Assembly (NCBI GenBank): GCA_023410055.1
Contig: JAEYQK010000039.1
Coordinates: 100,931-164,930, forward strand
From: Acidobacteriota bacterium
GTDB lineage: Bacteria > Acidobacteriota > Terriglobia > Terriglobales > Acidobacteriaceae
DNA length: 64,000 nt
Direction: 5' to 3'
The notes under the pieces are model-generated. The model was not told the origin of the DNA and did not search any database. It saw only the letters and a list, made by a program, of their open reading frames with translations. Of this stretch, positions 18,295 to 26,854 are shown piece after piece (position 1 is the stretch's first letter; each line of letters opens with the position of its first letter). The position numbers were made by a program, and so were the translations under genes.

Positions 18295-19308
18295 CTATTC
18301 GTGTGCTGCTCCACTCTGAACGACGACCTGTCGAATGGCGCTGATTACCAGATCAGGCCTGTCACGGTGTATATGATGACCGCTTCCTTCGGCAACAATG
18401 CGAGTGCCACGGGACGAAAGCCTCGCCAACTCCTCTTGCATCTGTTCCCAAGACACCTCATAGCTTTTGCGCTGCTCGAAGTCCGGTTTGTTCACGCCCG
18501 GGTCGTGCGAGAGCACCACCAGCGGCATATCACCCAGCGATCCGGTTGCGCCCACCTGCCTCCGGCTCTCGTCTCCTGACTCCGTTTCCGCCAACCAGCC
18601 GGCCTTCTGCTGCATCGTGCAATCGAAGCTTCGAAAAGCAGGCTGCACGTCCCCCATCCCTTGGCCGCACCAACCTAGATAGCGCGGAATGCCGAAAGGC
18701 ATGAGCCGTTTCTGCCGGAGCACGGATTCGAGCCATGGATTTTTGCCGGCTGCTATTCGACGGTACTGCTCCGGATGACTGGAATCCACGAGCACCATAC
18801 CAACAACGTCGGACGGATACAGGCTGGTGTACATCCGCGCGTGCAGACCGCCGGCCGAGTGTCCGACCAGAACAAATGGCGGTGTTACATTGGCCCTCGT
18901 TAACAGGGCGTGCAATTCCTCGGCAATCATGCGGCTTGTTCGCGGCTTTGGACTTGGTTCGCTCCACCCCAGTCCGGCGCGGTCATAGGAGCACACCCGC
19001 GTGAACTGCGCCACTCGAGGTTGCACTTTGTACCAATGCAGCCAGGTGTCGGAGAGTCCCGACTCCAAGATGACTGTTGGCGAACCCTGTCCTATGCAGT
19101 ACAAGTGCATGCGGAATCCGCCCACGTCCACCATCTCTCCCGGTGGAGGGTTAGCTCGCCGCTCCCGGGTGCTCGCGATGAATTGATATGTTGCGCCCAC
19201 GCAAGCCAGGAGTATCAGAAGACACAGAACGAATGCCGCTACGTACACGGCCAGGCGCAACCAGCGTCGCCTTCCGACAGGAATTAGTGCAGCTCCAGCA
19301 GTCGTCAT
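18295..19308 (-). CDS. membrane-anchored alpha/beta hydrolase
   Basis: 337 residues from the ATG at 19308; an in-frame GTG nine bases upstream is also possible. A basic N-terminus and one membrane helix (about residues 20-45) anchor the protein, and the catalytic domain probably lies outside. The serine is in LVGHSAGGLHARMY near residue 155, an oxyanion-type ESGLSDTWLHW region precedes it, and a histidine in EGSGHHIHRDRPD near residue 318 completes the triad. The substrate is unknown. TATAAT on the minus strand (19325-19320) lies just before the start. Confidence 0.88.
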   Translation of the reverse strand: MTTAGAALIPVGRRRWLRLAVYVAAFVLCLLILLACVGATYQFIASTRERRANPPPGEMVDVGGFRMHLYCIGQGSPTVILESGLSDTWLHWYKVQPRVAQFTRVCSYDRAGLGWSEPSPKPRTSRMIAEELHALLTRANVTPPFVLVGHSAGGLHARMYTSLYPSDVVGMVLVDSSHPEQYRRIAAGKNPWLESVLRQKRLMPFGIPRYLGWCGQGMGDVQPAFRSFDCTMQQKAGWLAETESGDESRRQVGATGSLGDMPLVVLSHDPGVNKPDFEQRKSYEVSWEQMQEELARLSSRGTRIVAEGSGHHIHRDRPDLVISAIRQVVVQSGAAHE

Positions 19309-19319
19309 AGAGCGCACCC

Positions 19320-19325
19320 ATTATA
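19320..19325 (-). promoter_or_regulatory. -10 hexamer upstream of the hydrolase gene
   Basis: A perfect TATAAT on the minus strand, 11 bases from the ATG at 19308 and two from the GTG at 19317. It implies a very short or absent 5' leader. Confidence 0.45.
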
Positions 19326-19463
19326 TGCAGGAACGAGCAGGTAGCAATAGCCTTCTTTGTATTGGCGTTGTCGTTCCGCATCCTGCATTCGCTGGAATCG
19401 GCGAAGTGTCGATTGTCAGAAGTGGGAAATGACATTCGTCATTTCCCATATCCACAGGAAGTA

Positions 19464-19862
19464 CTATCCGGCTGGCTCGGAACCGTGATAGTGAAGCCAG
19501 CGCCATTGGCTCCCGACCCGCTGAAAGATCGCCGTGACCCGATACGGATGATGATGTCTTCCCGCAGCGCTGATTACCTCGATGTGGCAGTTGGAAAAGA
19601 GCCAGGCGACTTCGCCTATCACGTCGATATTGACCTTTTGCCAGTCGAACCCAAAGACGAAAGGTTCGCTGAAAAAGCTTTCGAAGAAAGATCGTATCTG
19701 CTGTATTCCTCGTGCCTCTGCCCCGGACTCCGCGCCAACGAAAATCGCCTCATCATCGACAAAAAGCTTCATCATTCGGTGGAGATCTTGCTCCCGGAAT
19801 GCCTTGTCGAATTCGTTCAGTACGGCAAGAATCTCCTGCTCTGCTTTCGACTCTGCTTTCAT
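19464..19862 (-). CDS. SnoaL/DUF4440-like (NTF2-fold) protein
   Basis: 132 residues from the ATG at 19862; the frame stays open to 19970 but the extra part overlaps the mscL end and is not conserved-looking. The pattern EQEILAVLNEFDKAFREQDLHRMMKLFVDDEAIFVG followed by IRSFFESFF and RVTAIFQRVGSQWRWLHYHGS is typical of the SgcJ/EcaC and DUF4440 branch of the cystatin-like NTF2 fold. Such proteins are small enzymes or binding proteins of varied function. It lies 15 bases downstream of mscL and may be cotranscribed. Confidence 0.82.
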   Translation of the reverse strand: MKAESKAEQEILAVLNEFDKAFREQDLHRMMKLFVDDEAIFVGAESGAEARGIQQIRSFFESFFSEPFVFGFDWQKVNIDVIGEVAWLFSNCHIEVISAAGRHHHPYRVTAIFQRVGSQWRWLHYHGSEPAG

Positions 19863-19876
19863 ACCATCATTCGTCC

Positions 19877-20272
19877 CTATTTTCCTTGTGCGACTGCCTT
19901 GGTTTGTGGCTGAGTGCAGTACTTGCAGTAGCTCGCCTGTGAAGCAATCACTTCGAGACAGTGCGGGCATGTCTTGGTTTCCGGAGTGGGCTCGGGCTTA
20001 AGCAACATCTTGCCGATTAGAAACACCACGAAGGCTATGATCACGAAATCGACCACGGCCCCGATAAAGTCGCCCACCAAAAACTTCTGGCTTCCCACCT
20101 GCAAAAACCACTGCTTCCAATCCACCGCCGGCAGCACCAGACCGATCAATGGCATGATCAGGTCGGTGACCAACGCCGTTACAACCTTGCCTACGGCTGC
20201 GCCCAATATAAAAGCCACTGCCAGCGCCATCACGTTATATTTCTGTAAAAACGCTTTGAACTCTTTGTACAT
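19877..20272 (-). CDS. mscL: large-conductance mechanosensitive channel with zinc ribbon
   Basis: 131 residues. Residues 1-95 are a MscL: KEFKAFLQKYNVMALAVAFILGAAVGKVVTALVTDLIMPLIG as the pore helix and DFIGAVVDFVIIAFVVFLIGK as the second helix. The channel opens under membrane tension to release solutes during hypo-osmotic shock. Residues 101-119 add a CxxC-x10-CxxC zinc ribbon (Cys102, 105, 116, 119) at the cytoplasmic end; similar tails exist in some MscL homologues. AGGAGC precedes the ATG. Confidence 0.95.
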   Translation of the reverse strand: MYKEFKAFLQKYNVMALAVAFILGAAVGKVVTALVTDLIMPLIGLVLPAVDWKQWFLQVGSQKFLVGDFIGAVVDFVIIAFVVFLIGKMLLKPEPTPETKTCPHCLEVIASQASYCKYCTQPQTKAVAQGK

Positions 20273-20468
20273 AGCTCCTCCTAAAACTGAGGCCCGATTT
20301 ATTCGACCAGTGATTTTGACACGAAACTTGCACCTGCTACATGGATTCTGGCCTGGGAGTACAGCAGAGACGAAAATGCTCCCATTGCGGAAGCATTGTT
20401 GTAAATAGATGCGCGAAGTAGCGACTCAACAGCACAATTTGTTGGTTCGCTATCGACGATTGATGTTT

Positions 20469-20502
20469 TGGCAGATGGTAGCCTGAGTCACCATCTGCCA
20501 AC
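20469..20502. repeat. inverted repeat downstream of glnS
   Basis: TTGGCAGATGGT and ACCATCTGCCAA form a perfect 12-base-pair stem with a 10-base loop. It lies just past the glnS stop and could end that transcript, but it has no U tract on either strand. The rest of the gap from 20273 shows nothing I can name. Confidence 0.6.
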
Positions 20503-20516
20503 CTTCCGGTAATCAG

Positions 20517-22247
20517 CTACTTCCTGCCGCCCTGCTTCGTTTCGATCTTGGCCCAGGTGTCCTTAAGCGCAACCGTGCGGTTGAATACAGGCTTGCCCGG
20601 CTTCGAATCCTTGTCCACGCAGAAATAGCCCAAGCGCTCAAACTGATACCGACTCAGCACGGGCGCATCCGCCAGCGACGGCTCAAGTTTCGCGTCGGAG
20701 ATAATTTCCAGCGAGTTCGGATTCAGGTTCGCCGTAAAGTCCTTGCCCTCCGGCACGTCGCCCGGATTCTCTTTGCTGAAGAGATTGTCATAGATGCGAA
20801 CCTCGGCATTGACCGCGTGTTCCGCACTCACCCAGTGGATCGTCGACTTCACCTTGCGCCCATCAGGCGTGTTGCCGCCGCGCGTTGCCGGATCGTATGT
20901 GCAATGCACCTCGACCACTTCACCCTTGTCGTTCTTCACGACACCAATGCAGCGAACGAGATATCCATAACGCAACCGCACTTCGTTTCCGACGAACAAT
21001 CTATGGAACTTCGGCGGCGGCACCTCGCGAAAATCGTCCTGCTCGATGTAGAGCACCTTTGAGAACGGCACCTTGCGGGTTCCGGCGCTCGCGTCTTCCG
21101 GATTGTTTACCGCGTCCATCTGCTCGACCTGCCCCTCAGGATAGTTGTCGATGACAACCTTCAACGGACGCAGCACCGCCATCGCCCGCAGGGCGCGCTT
21201 GTTGAGGTCTTCGCGCAGGAAGTGCTCGAGCATGGCCAGCTCAATAATGCCGTTCGTCTTCGAAGCTCCAATCGAGCGGCAGAAGTTCCGCAGGGCTTCC
21301 GGCGTGTATCCGCGGCGGCGAATACCGGCGATCGTTGGCATGCGCGGATCGTCCCACCCGCTGACGTACTTCTCGTTCACCAGTTGCAGCAGCTTGCGCT
21401 TGCTGAGCAGTGTGTACGTCAGGTTCAGCCGGTCAAACTCATACTGCATCGACGGAAAGATCCCGAGCTGTTCGATGAACCACAGATACAGCGGCCGGTG
21501 ATCTTCAAACTCCAGCGTACACATCGAGTGCGTTACGTGCTCGATCGAATCCGACTGGCCGTGCGCATAGTCGTACATCGGGTAGATGCACCACTTGTTG
21601 CCCGTCCGGTGATGCTCGGCGTGCAGAATGCGGTACATCACGGGATCGCGCATATTCAGGTTCGGCGACGCCATATCGATCTTCGCCCGCAGCACGCGCG
21701 AGCCATCCGGGAACTCGCCGTTCTTCATACGCTCGAACAGATCAAGGTTCTCCTCGACGGAGCGATTGCGGTAGGGGCTGTCCTTGCCCGGTTCGGTCAG
21801 CGTGCCACGATGTTGGCGAATCTCGTCGGCCGAAAGATCGTCGACGTAGGCTTTGCCGTCCCTAATCAGCTTGATAGCCCACTCATAAAGCTGGTCGAAG
21901 TAGTCGGACGCATAGCAAAGCCTCTCCCACTCGAAGCCCAACCAGCGCACGTCTTCCATGATCGAGTCAACGTACTCCTGCTCTTCCTTCTCGGGATTCG
22001 TATCGTCGAAGCGCAAGTTGGTCTTGCCGCCGAACTCGTCGGCCAGTCCGAAATCCAGGTGAATAGCCTTCGCGTGGCCGATATGCAAGTAGCCGTTCGG
22101 CTCAGGAGGGAAGCGCGTTTGTATCGGCGCATCTCCGTACTTCTTCGTACGAAGATCCTCAATCATGGCATCGCGAATGAAATTAGACGGAATCGGGGCC
22201 TCGGCCGCAGCTGCCCCTGCATTGTTCTTTGTGTCTGACGTATTCAT
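20517..22247 (-). CDS. glnS: glutaminyl-tRNA synthetase
   Basis: 576 residues from the ATG at 22247, with AAAGGA upstream. The class I HIGH motif is HIGH at 55-58 ([15 protein letters not shown]), and LSKRK at 281-285 is the KMSKS equivalent. The C-terminal anticodon-binding beta barrels follow ([21 protein letters not shown]). The enzyme charges tRNA-Gln directly, which means the organism need not rely only on the amidotransferase route. TAGAAT lies ten bases before the start. Confidence 0.97.
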   Translation of the reverse strand: MNTSDTKNNAGAAAAEAPIPSNFIRDAMIEDLRTKKYGDAPIQTRFPPEPNGYLHIGHAKAIHLDFGLADEFGGKTNLRFDDTNPEKEEQEYVDSIMEDVRWLGFEWERLCYASDYFDQLYEWAIKLIRDGKAYVDDLSADEIRQHRGTLTEPGKDSPYRNRSVEENLDLFERMKNGEFPDGSRVLRAKIDMASPNLNMRDPVMYRILHAEHHRTGNKWCIYPMYDYAHGQSDSIEHVTHSMCTLEFEDHRPLYLWFIEQLGIFPSMQYEFDRLNLTYTLLSKRKLLQLVNEKYVSGWDDPRMPTIAGIRRRGYTPEALRNFCRSIGASKTNGIIELAMLEHFLREDLNKRALRAMAVLRPLKVVIDNYPEGQVEQMDAVNNPEDASAGTRKVPFSKVLYIEQDDFREVPPPKFHRLFVGNEVRLRYGYLVRCIGVVKNDKGEVVEVHCTYDPATRGGNTPDGRKVKSTIHWVSAEHAVNAEVRIYDNLFSKENPGDVPEGKDFTANLNPNSLEIISDAKLEPSLADAPVLSRYQFERLGYFCVDKDSKPGKPVFNRTVALKDTWAKIETKQGGRK

Positions 22248-22284
22248 ATCCTTTTCTATTCTAACAACCCTCAAAGGCTAACCG

Positions 22285-22399
22285 CGGATTTCGCGGATGA
22301 AGCGCGGCTACAGCCCCGAAGGGGCGGAATCTAATCAGCCCAGCGCGGCAGCGCTGGGTAGGAATGAGGAGGATTCTCGGGAGCCCCGGAAGGGCGGCA
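22285..22399. repeat. composite hairpin repeat, copy 1
   Basis: The region contains CCCCGAAGGGG (22315-22324), then CCCAGCGC/GCGCTGGG (22339-22358), then AGCCCCGGAAGGGCGGCAC. The same order of elements appears at 23562-23645. It occupies the gap between glnS and a hypothetical gene. Confidence 0.6.
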
Positions 22400-22840
22400 C
22401 TAACCCTTCCTTCTGATCGAGACAAGCTTTCCGCCGGATGCTCCTGCTGCCTTCCCCGGATACGGCTCTTTGCCGCTCAACCACGCTCGGAACTTCCCCA
22501 CATTCTCAAGCGTGAGCGGATAATTCACCTCTGGGCACGACCAGTCCGCGATCACGTTCGCGAGCAGATCGTCTTCATCTCCGTCCCAAATGAACCTGTC
22601 TGAGGCCTCGAGCGCAAAGCCAATTGTGGCAAGTGCCTGTGGCGGAAGCTCGCCCGACAGAACCGCATCACACAGCGAGATCAGCTTCGGGCGCGTCACA
22701 GCAAATTCCTCTCCCATGTCCTTGATCTTGATTACGGTCTCGATCTTGTTGACTCGTCTCTCGGATCCGCCTACGTCCTTGGCAAGCTTCGCAGCGCTTA
22801 CTTCTCCCGCAAAGAATCGCTTTAGGATTTCCTCACGCAT
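22400..22840 (-). CDS. hypothetical cytoplasmic protein
   Basis: 146 residues. The N-terminus (MREEILKRFFAGEVSAAKLAKDVGGSERRVN) looks like a small helix-turn-helix. The middle part FIWDGDEDDLLANVIADWSCPEVNYPLTLENVGKFRAWLSGKEPYP is typical of small conserved proteins of unknown function found downstream of unrelated genes. There is no signal peptide. The composite repeat adjoins its 3' end. It is transcribed divergently from the CYTH gene. Confidence 0.7.
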   Translation of the reverse strand: MREEILKRFFAGEVSAAKLAKDVGGSERRVNKIETVIKIKDMGEEFAVTRPKLISLCDAVLSGELPPQALATIGFALEASDRFIWDGDEDDLLANVIADWSCPEVNYPLTLENVGKFRAWLSGKEPYPGKAAGASGGKLVSIRRKG

Positions 22841-22923
22841 GGAATTGCTCCCGGAAACTTCTGGTCAACCATTCTACGCTGGGAACAGTTTGATGAACGG
22901 CGTTGTACCATTTCTCTGATCCC

Positions 22924-23439
22924 ATGCCCTCGAACATAGAAATCAAAGCCGTCCTGAAGAACCGTCCCGCCGTCGAAGCCGTCGCCGCTCGCCTCGCCAA
23001 CCACGGACCCGAGCTCATCCAGCAGGAAGACATCTTCTTCAATTGCGACGGCGCGCGACTGAAACTCCGCATTCTCGGGCCCGATCGCGGTGAATTGATT
23101 CGCTACCAGCGTGACAACGTCGCCGAGACCCGTCGTTCTCGCTACCTGATCGCCCGCACTTCCGACCCGCGCGTACTCCTTGACATACTCACGCAAACCC
23201 TCGGCACCGCCGGCATCGTCCGCAAAGCCCGCACGCTTTACTTGGTCGGCCAGACCCGTGTCCACCTCGATCAAGTCGAAAGCCTCGGCGATTTCCTCGA
23301 ACTCGAAGTCGTCATGCGCGACGGCCAGTCAGAAGAAGAAGGCAAGCGCATCGCGGAAGACCTGTTGTCGAAATTCGGAGTCGCTAAAGATGACCTGCTG
23401 GCCGAGGCGTATGTGGATTTGTTGGTCCAGAAGAGCTGA
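22924..23439 (+). CDS. cyaB: CYTH domain protein (class IV adenylate cyclase-like)
   Basis: 171 residues from the ATG at 22924; an in-frame ATG at 22903 is less likely. The CYTH signature ExExK appears as NIEIKAVLKN at the start, and the tunnel-fold residues follow in FNCDGARLKLRILG, LIRYQRDN, VRKARTLYLVGQTRVHLDQVESLGDFLELEVVM and EAYVDLL. Family members are adenylate cyclases (CyaB) or thiamine and inorganic triphosphatases. The VESLGDFLELE pattern favours the CyaB branch, but triphosphatase activity cannot be excluded. Confidence 0.85.
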   Translation: MPSNIEIKAVLKNRPAVEAVAARLANHGPELIQQEDIFFNCDGARLKLRILGPDRGELIRYQRDNVAETRRSRYLIARTSDPRVLLDILTQTLGTAGIVRKARTLYLVGQTRVHLDQVESLGDFLELEVVMRDGQSEEEGKRIAEDLLSKFGVAKDDLLAEAYVDLLVQKS

Positions 23440-23561
23440 TCGTCGGTCCCGGAAACCGTGTCAACGTGATGCGCTTTTGCGCGTGAAAGAGAAAATCGTT
23501 ATTCATCTTGTGCTTGGGTGGGAAGAACCGTCAAAGCACACTCGGGTTGCTCTGGCTGGTC

Positions 23562-23645
23562 CCGGAGGGACCTTTCTAACTTAGCCCCGGACGGAAGTCC
23601 GGGGTATCGTCGCCAAGAGAACCCGAAGTGCCGTAGGCACGCCCG
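23562..23645. repeat. composite hairpin repeat, copy 2
   Basis: A CCCGGAGGGACC element, then CCCCGGAC/GTCCGGGG (hairpin, 23584-23605), then AAGTGCCGTAGGCACG. The layout parallels copy 1 at 22285-22399, and the middle hairpin resembles the one inside gltX at 24201-24216. Confidence 0.6.
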
Positions 23646-23665
23646 AGCTCCGCGTTGAATGTTTT

Positions 23666-25144
23666 CTACTGCAGCTTCGAGATTGCCTGCTCGATGCGCT
23701 GCAGGGTCTTCTCTTTTCCGAGAACTTCGAGTGTCTCGAACAGCGGCGGGGCGTTCTTCCGCCCGCACACGGCCACGCGGATCGGCTGGAACATCTGTCC
23801 CGCCTTCAGGCCCATGTCTTGCGCCGCCGCGCGTAACGCATCATTCAGAGGGTCGTGCTTGAACTCGACGGTGGCAAGCACCTCGCGCGCCTTCTTCAGC
23901 GCGTTGAGGGCCATCGTCAGATCGCCTTTCTGCGGCACCAGTTCGGCGGTGTCATACGGCGCAAGCTGATCGACGAAGAAGAAATCAGCGGCCGTCAGCA
24001 CGTCGCGCAGGAACTTGATGCGCTCGCGGATGAGCGGCGTGATGTGCAGCATGTACTCGGGCGAGACTTGGTATCCGGCTTCGCGCACGATCGGCAGCAG
24101 CTGATCGCAAAGTTGCTCGACCGGCAACGCGCGGATGTGCTCGGCATTGAGCCACACGGCCTTCGGATCGAAGGTTTCTTCGGGATACGAAGCCGTAGCT
24201 CCGGACTCCAGTCCGGCGGGAACATCTTTGAAGTTCACCACGGCGTTCGAGCGATTGATGCCTTCGAGCGTGAACAGGTCCGTTAGCTCCTTCAGCGACA
24301 TCTGCTCTTTGTCGTTCTTCGGCGACCAGCCGAGCAGCGACAGGAAGTTGATGAACGCCTCGGGCAGAAAGCCTGCGTCGCGATAGGTCGTGACGCTGAC
24401 CACCGGTCCGTGTTTGCGCTTCGAGAGCTTCGTTCCGTCCGGCGCGACCAGCAGCGGCAAGTGCGCAAACTGCGGCGGCTGGAAACCGGCGGCCTCGAAG
24501 ATCAATACGTGCTTGAACGTGTTCGAGAGGTGGTCCTGACCGCGAATGATGTGGCTGATGCGCAAGTCCGCGTCATCAGCGCAAGAGGCCAGGTGATACG
24601 TCGGCATCTTGTCCGAGCGCAGCAACGCGAAGTCCTCGATGTCGGCCGTGGACTTGGCATTGTCGCCGTAAACCGCGTCGGTGAAGCGAACGATGCGCTC
24701 AGTGTCGCGCGGAACTTTGAAGCGCAACGCGAACGGCTCCCCGGCGGCTGCGCGGCGATCGCTCTCTTCGCGCGGCATGTTGCGCATCTCTGCGTTGAAC
24801 AGCCACGTCCCCTGTGGACCGGACTGCTCGCTGTCCTCTCCGCGCGCCGGCGTGAAGTCGCGATAAGCGAGGCCCTTCTGGAAGATCCCTTCGGCCATCT
24901 GGCGATGCAGGGCCAGCCGCTCGGACTGCTTGTACTCTTCGTCCCAGCCGAGGCCGAGCCACTTCAGGCCTTCGAAGATCGAGTTGACCGAAGCCTCTGT
25001 ATTGCGCTCGACGTCGGTATCGTCCAGGCGCAGAACCATCGTGCCGCCATTGTGGCGCGCATAGAGCCAGTTGAAGATGAAGGTGCGGGCGCTCCCAACA
25101 TGCAAAAAGCCCGTAGGTGATGGAGCAAATCGGACACGTAGCAT
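23666..25144 (-). CDS. gltX: glutamyl-tRNA synthetase
   Basis: 492 residues. The HIGH motif is HVGS at 15-18 ([15 protein letters not shown]), and KLSKR is the KMSKS equivalent near residue 245. The C-terminal helical anticodon domain ends [20 protein letters not shown]. Residues in the stretch [15 protein letters not shown] near residue 310 look like an insertion compared with the usual [16 protein letters not shown] region, and they are encoded by a palindromic repeat (24201-24216). The enzyme charges tRNA-Glu. TATACT ends eight bases before the ATG. Confidence 0.96.
   Translation of the reverse strand: MLRVRFAPSPTGFLHVGSARTFIFNWLYARHNGGTMVLRLDDTDVERNTEASVNSIFEGLKWLGLGWDEEYKQSERLALHRQMAEGIFQKGLAYRDFTPARGEDSEQSGPQGTWLFNAEMRNMPREESDRRAAAGEPFALRFKVPRDTERIVRFTDAVYGDNAKSTADIEDFALLRSDKMPTYHLASCADDADLRISHIIRGQDHLSNTFKHVLIFEAAGFQPPQFAHLPLLVAPDGTKLSKRKHGPVVSVTTYRDAGFLPEAFINFLSLLGWSPKNDKEQMSLKELTDLFTLEGINRSNAVVNFKDVPAGLESGATASYPEETFDPKAVWLNAEHIRALPVEQLCDQLLPIVREAGYQVSPEYMLHITPLIRERIKFLRDVLTAADFFFVDQLAPYDTAELVPQKGDLTMALNALKKAREVLATVEFKHDPLNDALRAAAQDMGLKAGQMFQPIRVAVCGRKNAPPLFETLEVLGKEKTLQRIEQAISKLQ
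24201..24216. repeat. palindromic repeat inside gltX
   Basis: CCGGACTCCAGTCCGG is a perfect palindrome apart from its two-base loop. It resembles the CCCCGGAC/GTCCGGGG hairpin at 23584-23605. It is read in frame and gives the insertion-like residues LESG. Confidence 0.6.
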
Positions 25145-25152
25145 AAGTTCTC

Positions 25153-25158
25153 AGTATA
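25153..25158 (-). promoter_or_regulatory. -10-like hexamer of gltX
   Basis: TATACT (minus strand, five of six bases) ends eight bases before the gltX ATG, so the leader would be at most a few bases. Confidence 0.45.
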
Positions 25159-25277
25159 AATGCCGCGGACAGCTGACCGAAATCCGGTCCGATTTGTACC
25201 CGAATTGCAGGCACACTCGCCACCGCTGGCGCTCACGCTGTACGATAGTTGGTTCGCAATTGCGAGGGAGCGTGCTC

Positions 25278-26726
25278 ATGAGACCTGTACTTGCCGATCT
25301 GGAACCAAAAGCCGTATGGAAGCACTTCGACGCGTTGTCTGACATTCCGCGTGCATCAACCAAAGAGGCCGCTGCGCGCCAGTACATATTGGACGTGGCC
25401 GCGAAGCTCGGACTAAAAGCCGAGCAGGATGCGGCAGGGAACGTCGTTGTGCGAAAACCGGCGCACCCCGGACGCGAGTCGGCAACCCCGGCATTGTTGC
25501 AGGGCCACCTCGACATGGTGTGCGAGAAGAATGAAGGCACGCCGCACAACTTCGACACCGACCCGATCCGCATGAAGCGCGATGGGGATTGGCTCATGGC
25601 CGACGGCACGACGCTGGGCTCCGACAACGGCATCGGCGTGGCTTCGGCGCTCGCTGTAATGGAGAGTACCGACATCGCGCACGGTCCGCTGGAGTTTGTG
25701 TTCACCATCGACGAGGAGACCGGTCTAACGGGCGCTGCGGAGTTTGCTCCCGGAGTGCTCAAGTCTAAATTCTTCCTCAATCTCGACAATGAAGAGAAGG
25801 GAACGCTCTGCATAGGCTGCGCCGGCGGCGTGAAGACCACGGCGACGAAGAAGGTCACATTGCGACCTGCTGGAAAGGGCTCAGCCTATCGCATCAAGGT
25901 CGCCGGACTGAAGGGCGGGCACTCGGGGGTTGATATCCACCTTGGTCGCGGGAATGCGATTCGCATCCTTGGACAAACGCTTCAGGCACTCTTCGACAAG
26001 CTGCCTATCGAGCTTGCGGAAGTGAAGGGCGGCAGCGCGCAGAACGCGATTCCTCGCGAGGCGTCGGCCGTCGTCGTGCTCGATGCCGCTCGCGAGCAGG
26101 AGCTGAAGTCAGCGGTGGCGAAAGTCGAAGGCGACATTCGCACCGACCTCGGCGGCTTCGATCCCGGCTTGCAGATCACGGTCGAGAAGGCGCAAGCGCC
26201 CGAGAAGGTCATCGACGGCGCCGATGCGAAGAAGGTCGTCGATCTACTCGCAACGTTGCATCATGGCGTGCTGGCCATGAGCCCCGACGTCCCAGGACTA
26301 GTGCAGAACTCGACCAACGTGGGCGTTCTTTCGACCAACGGCGATCAGATCGAAATTGTTACCAGCCAGCGCAGCGCAATCGAGAGCAGCCGCACCGCCG
26401 CCGCGCGCATGATCGCGACCGCCTGCAAGCTGGCCGGATTCGAGACGCAACACTCGGGCAACTATCCGGGATGGAAGCCCGAGCCAACGAGCGAACTCGT
26501 ACTCAAGTTGACCGCTGTGTACCGGGAAATGTTCAACGAGGAGCCGAAACTCATCGCCATGCACGCCGGACTCGAATGCGGCGTAATCGGCGAGAAGTAC
26601 CCGGGCATGCAGATGATCTCCTTCGGTCCGCAGATCGAGAGTCCCCACAGCCCCGGCGAGCGCGTGCAGATTTCGTCGGTAGAAACGTTTTGGAAGTACT
26701 TGCGCACTGTTCTAGAGAAGATCTAG
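25278..26726 (+). CDS. pepD: beta-Ala-His/Xaa-His dipeptidase (PepD-like, M20)
   Basis: 482 residues from the ATG at 25278, with GAGGGAG upstream; the open frame reaches 25071 but would overlap gltX. The M20 metal ligands are visible: HLDMVCEKN near residue 80, SDNGIGVASALA near 118, DEETGLTGA near 150, LDNEEKG near 175, and a final histidine in SPHSPGERV. Length and layout fit aminoacyl-histidine dipeptidase. It removes N-terminal residues from dipeptides in the cytoplasm. The start of the gene lies about 130 bases from the divergent gltX start. Confidence 0.93.
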   Translation: MRPVLADLEPKAVWKHFDALSDIPRASTKEAAARQYILDVAAKLGLKAEQDAAGNVVVRKPAHPGRESATPALLQGHLDMVCEKNEGTPHNFDTDPIRMKRDGDWLMADGTTLGSDNGIGVASALAVMESTDIAHGPLEFVFTIDEETGLTGAAEFAPGVLKSKFFLNLDNEEKGTLCIGCAGGVKTTATKKVTLRPAGKGSAYRIKVAGLKGGHSGVDIHLGRGNAIRILGQTLQALFDKLPIELAEVKGGSAQNAIPREASAVVVLDAAREQELKSAVAKVEGDIRTDLGGFDPGLQITVEKAQAPEKVIDGADAKKVVDLLATLHHGVLAMSPDVPGLVQNSTNVGVLSTNGDQIEIVTSQRSAIESSRTAAARMIATACKLAGFETQHSGNYPGWKPEPTSELVLKLTAVYREMFNEEPKLIAMHAGLECGVIGEKYPGMQMISFGPQIESPHSPGERVQISSVETFWKYLRTVLEKI

Positions 26727-26737
26727 AAGAAGTGGGA

Positions 26738-26782
26738 GCGCCGCCGTCTCGGCGGCTGTCGTGAGGGCGTCTCGCCCTCACC
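26738..26782. repeat. twin hairpin repeat after pepD
   Basis: GCCGCCGTCTCGGCGGC and then GTGAGGGCGTCTCGCCCTCAC form two adjacent stems. They may add to termination between the convergent pepD and DUF4139 genes. Confidence 0.55.
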
Positions 26783-26810
26783 TGGTTTTCGACGATGATT
26801 GGATAATTCG

Positions 26811-26842
26811 AAGGGCACGGCGATAGCTACGCTGTGCCCCTT
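26811..26842. terminator. bidirectional stem between convergent genes
   Basis: AAGGGCACGGCG and CGCTGTGCCCCTT pair with one mismatch. TTCGCTTTTC follows on the plus strand. It lies just before the 3' end of the DUF4139 gene. Confidence 0.55.
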
Positions 26843-26854
26843 CGCTTTTCCTAG

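Noticed and set aside
20469..20502. Calling the 12-bp stem a true terminator
   Set aside because: There is no U tract on either strand, so it is listed only as an inverted repeat.
22285..23645. CRISPR array
   Set aside because: The repeats are palindromic, unequal in spacing and not separated by unique spacers of constant length.
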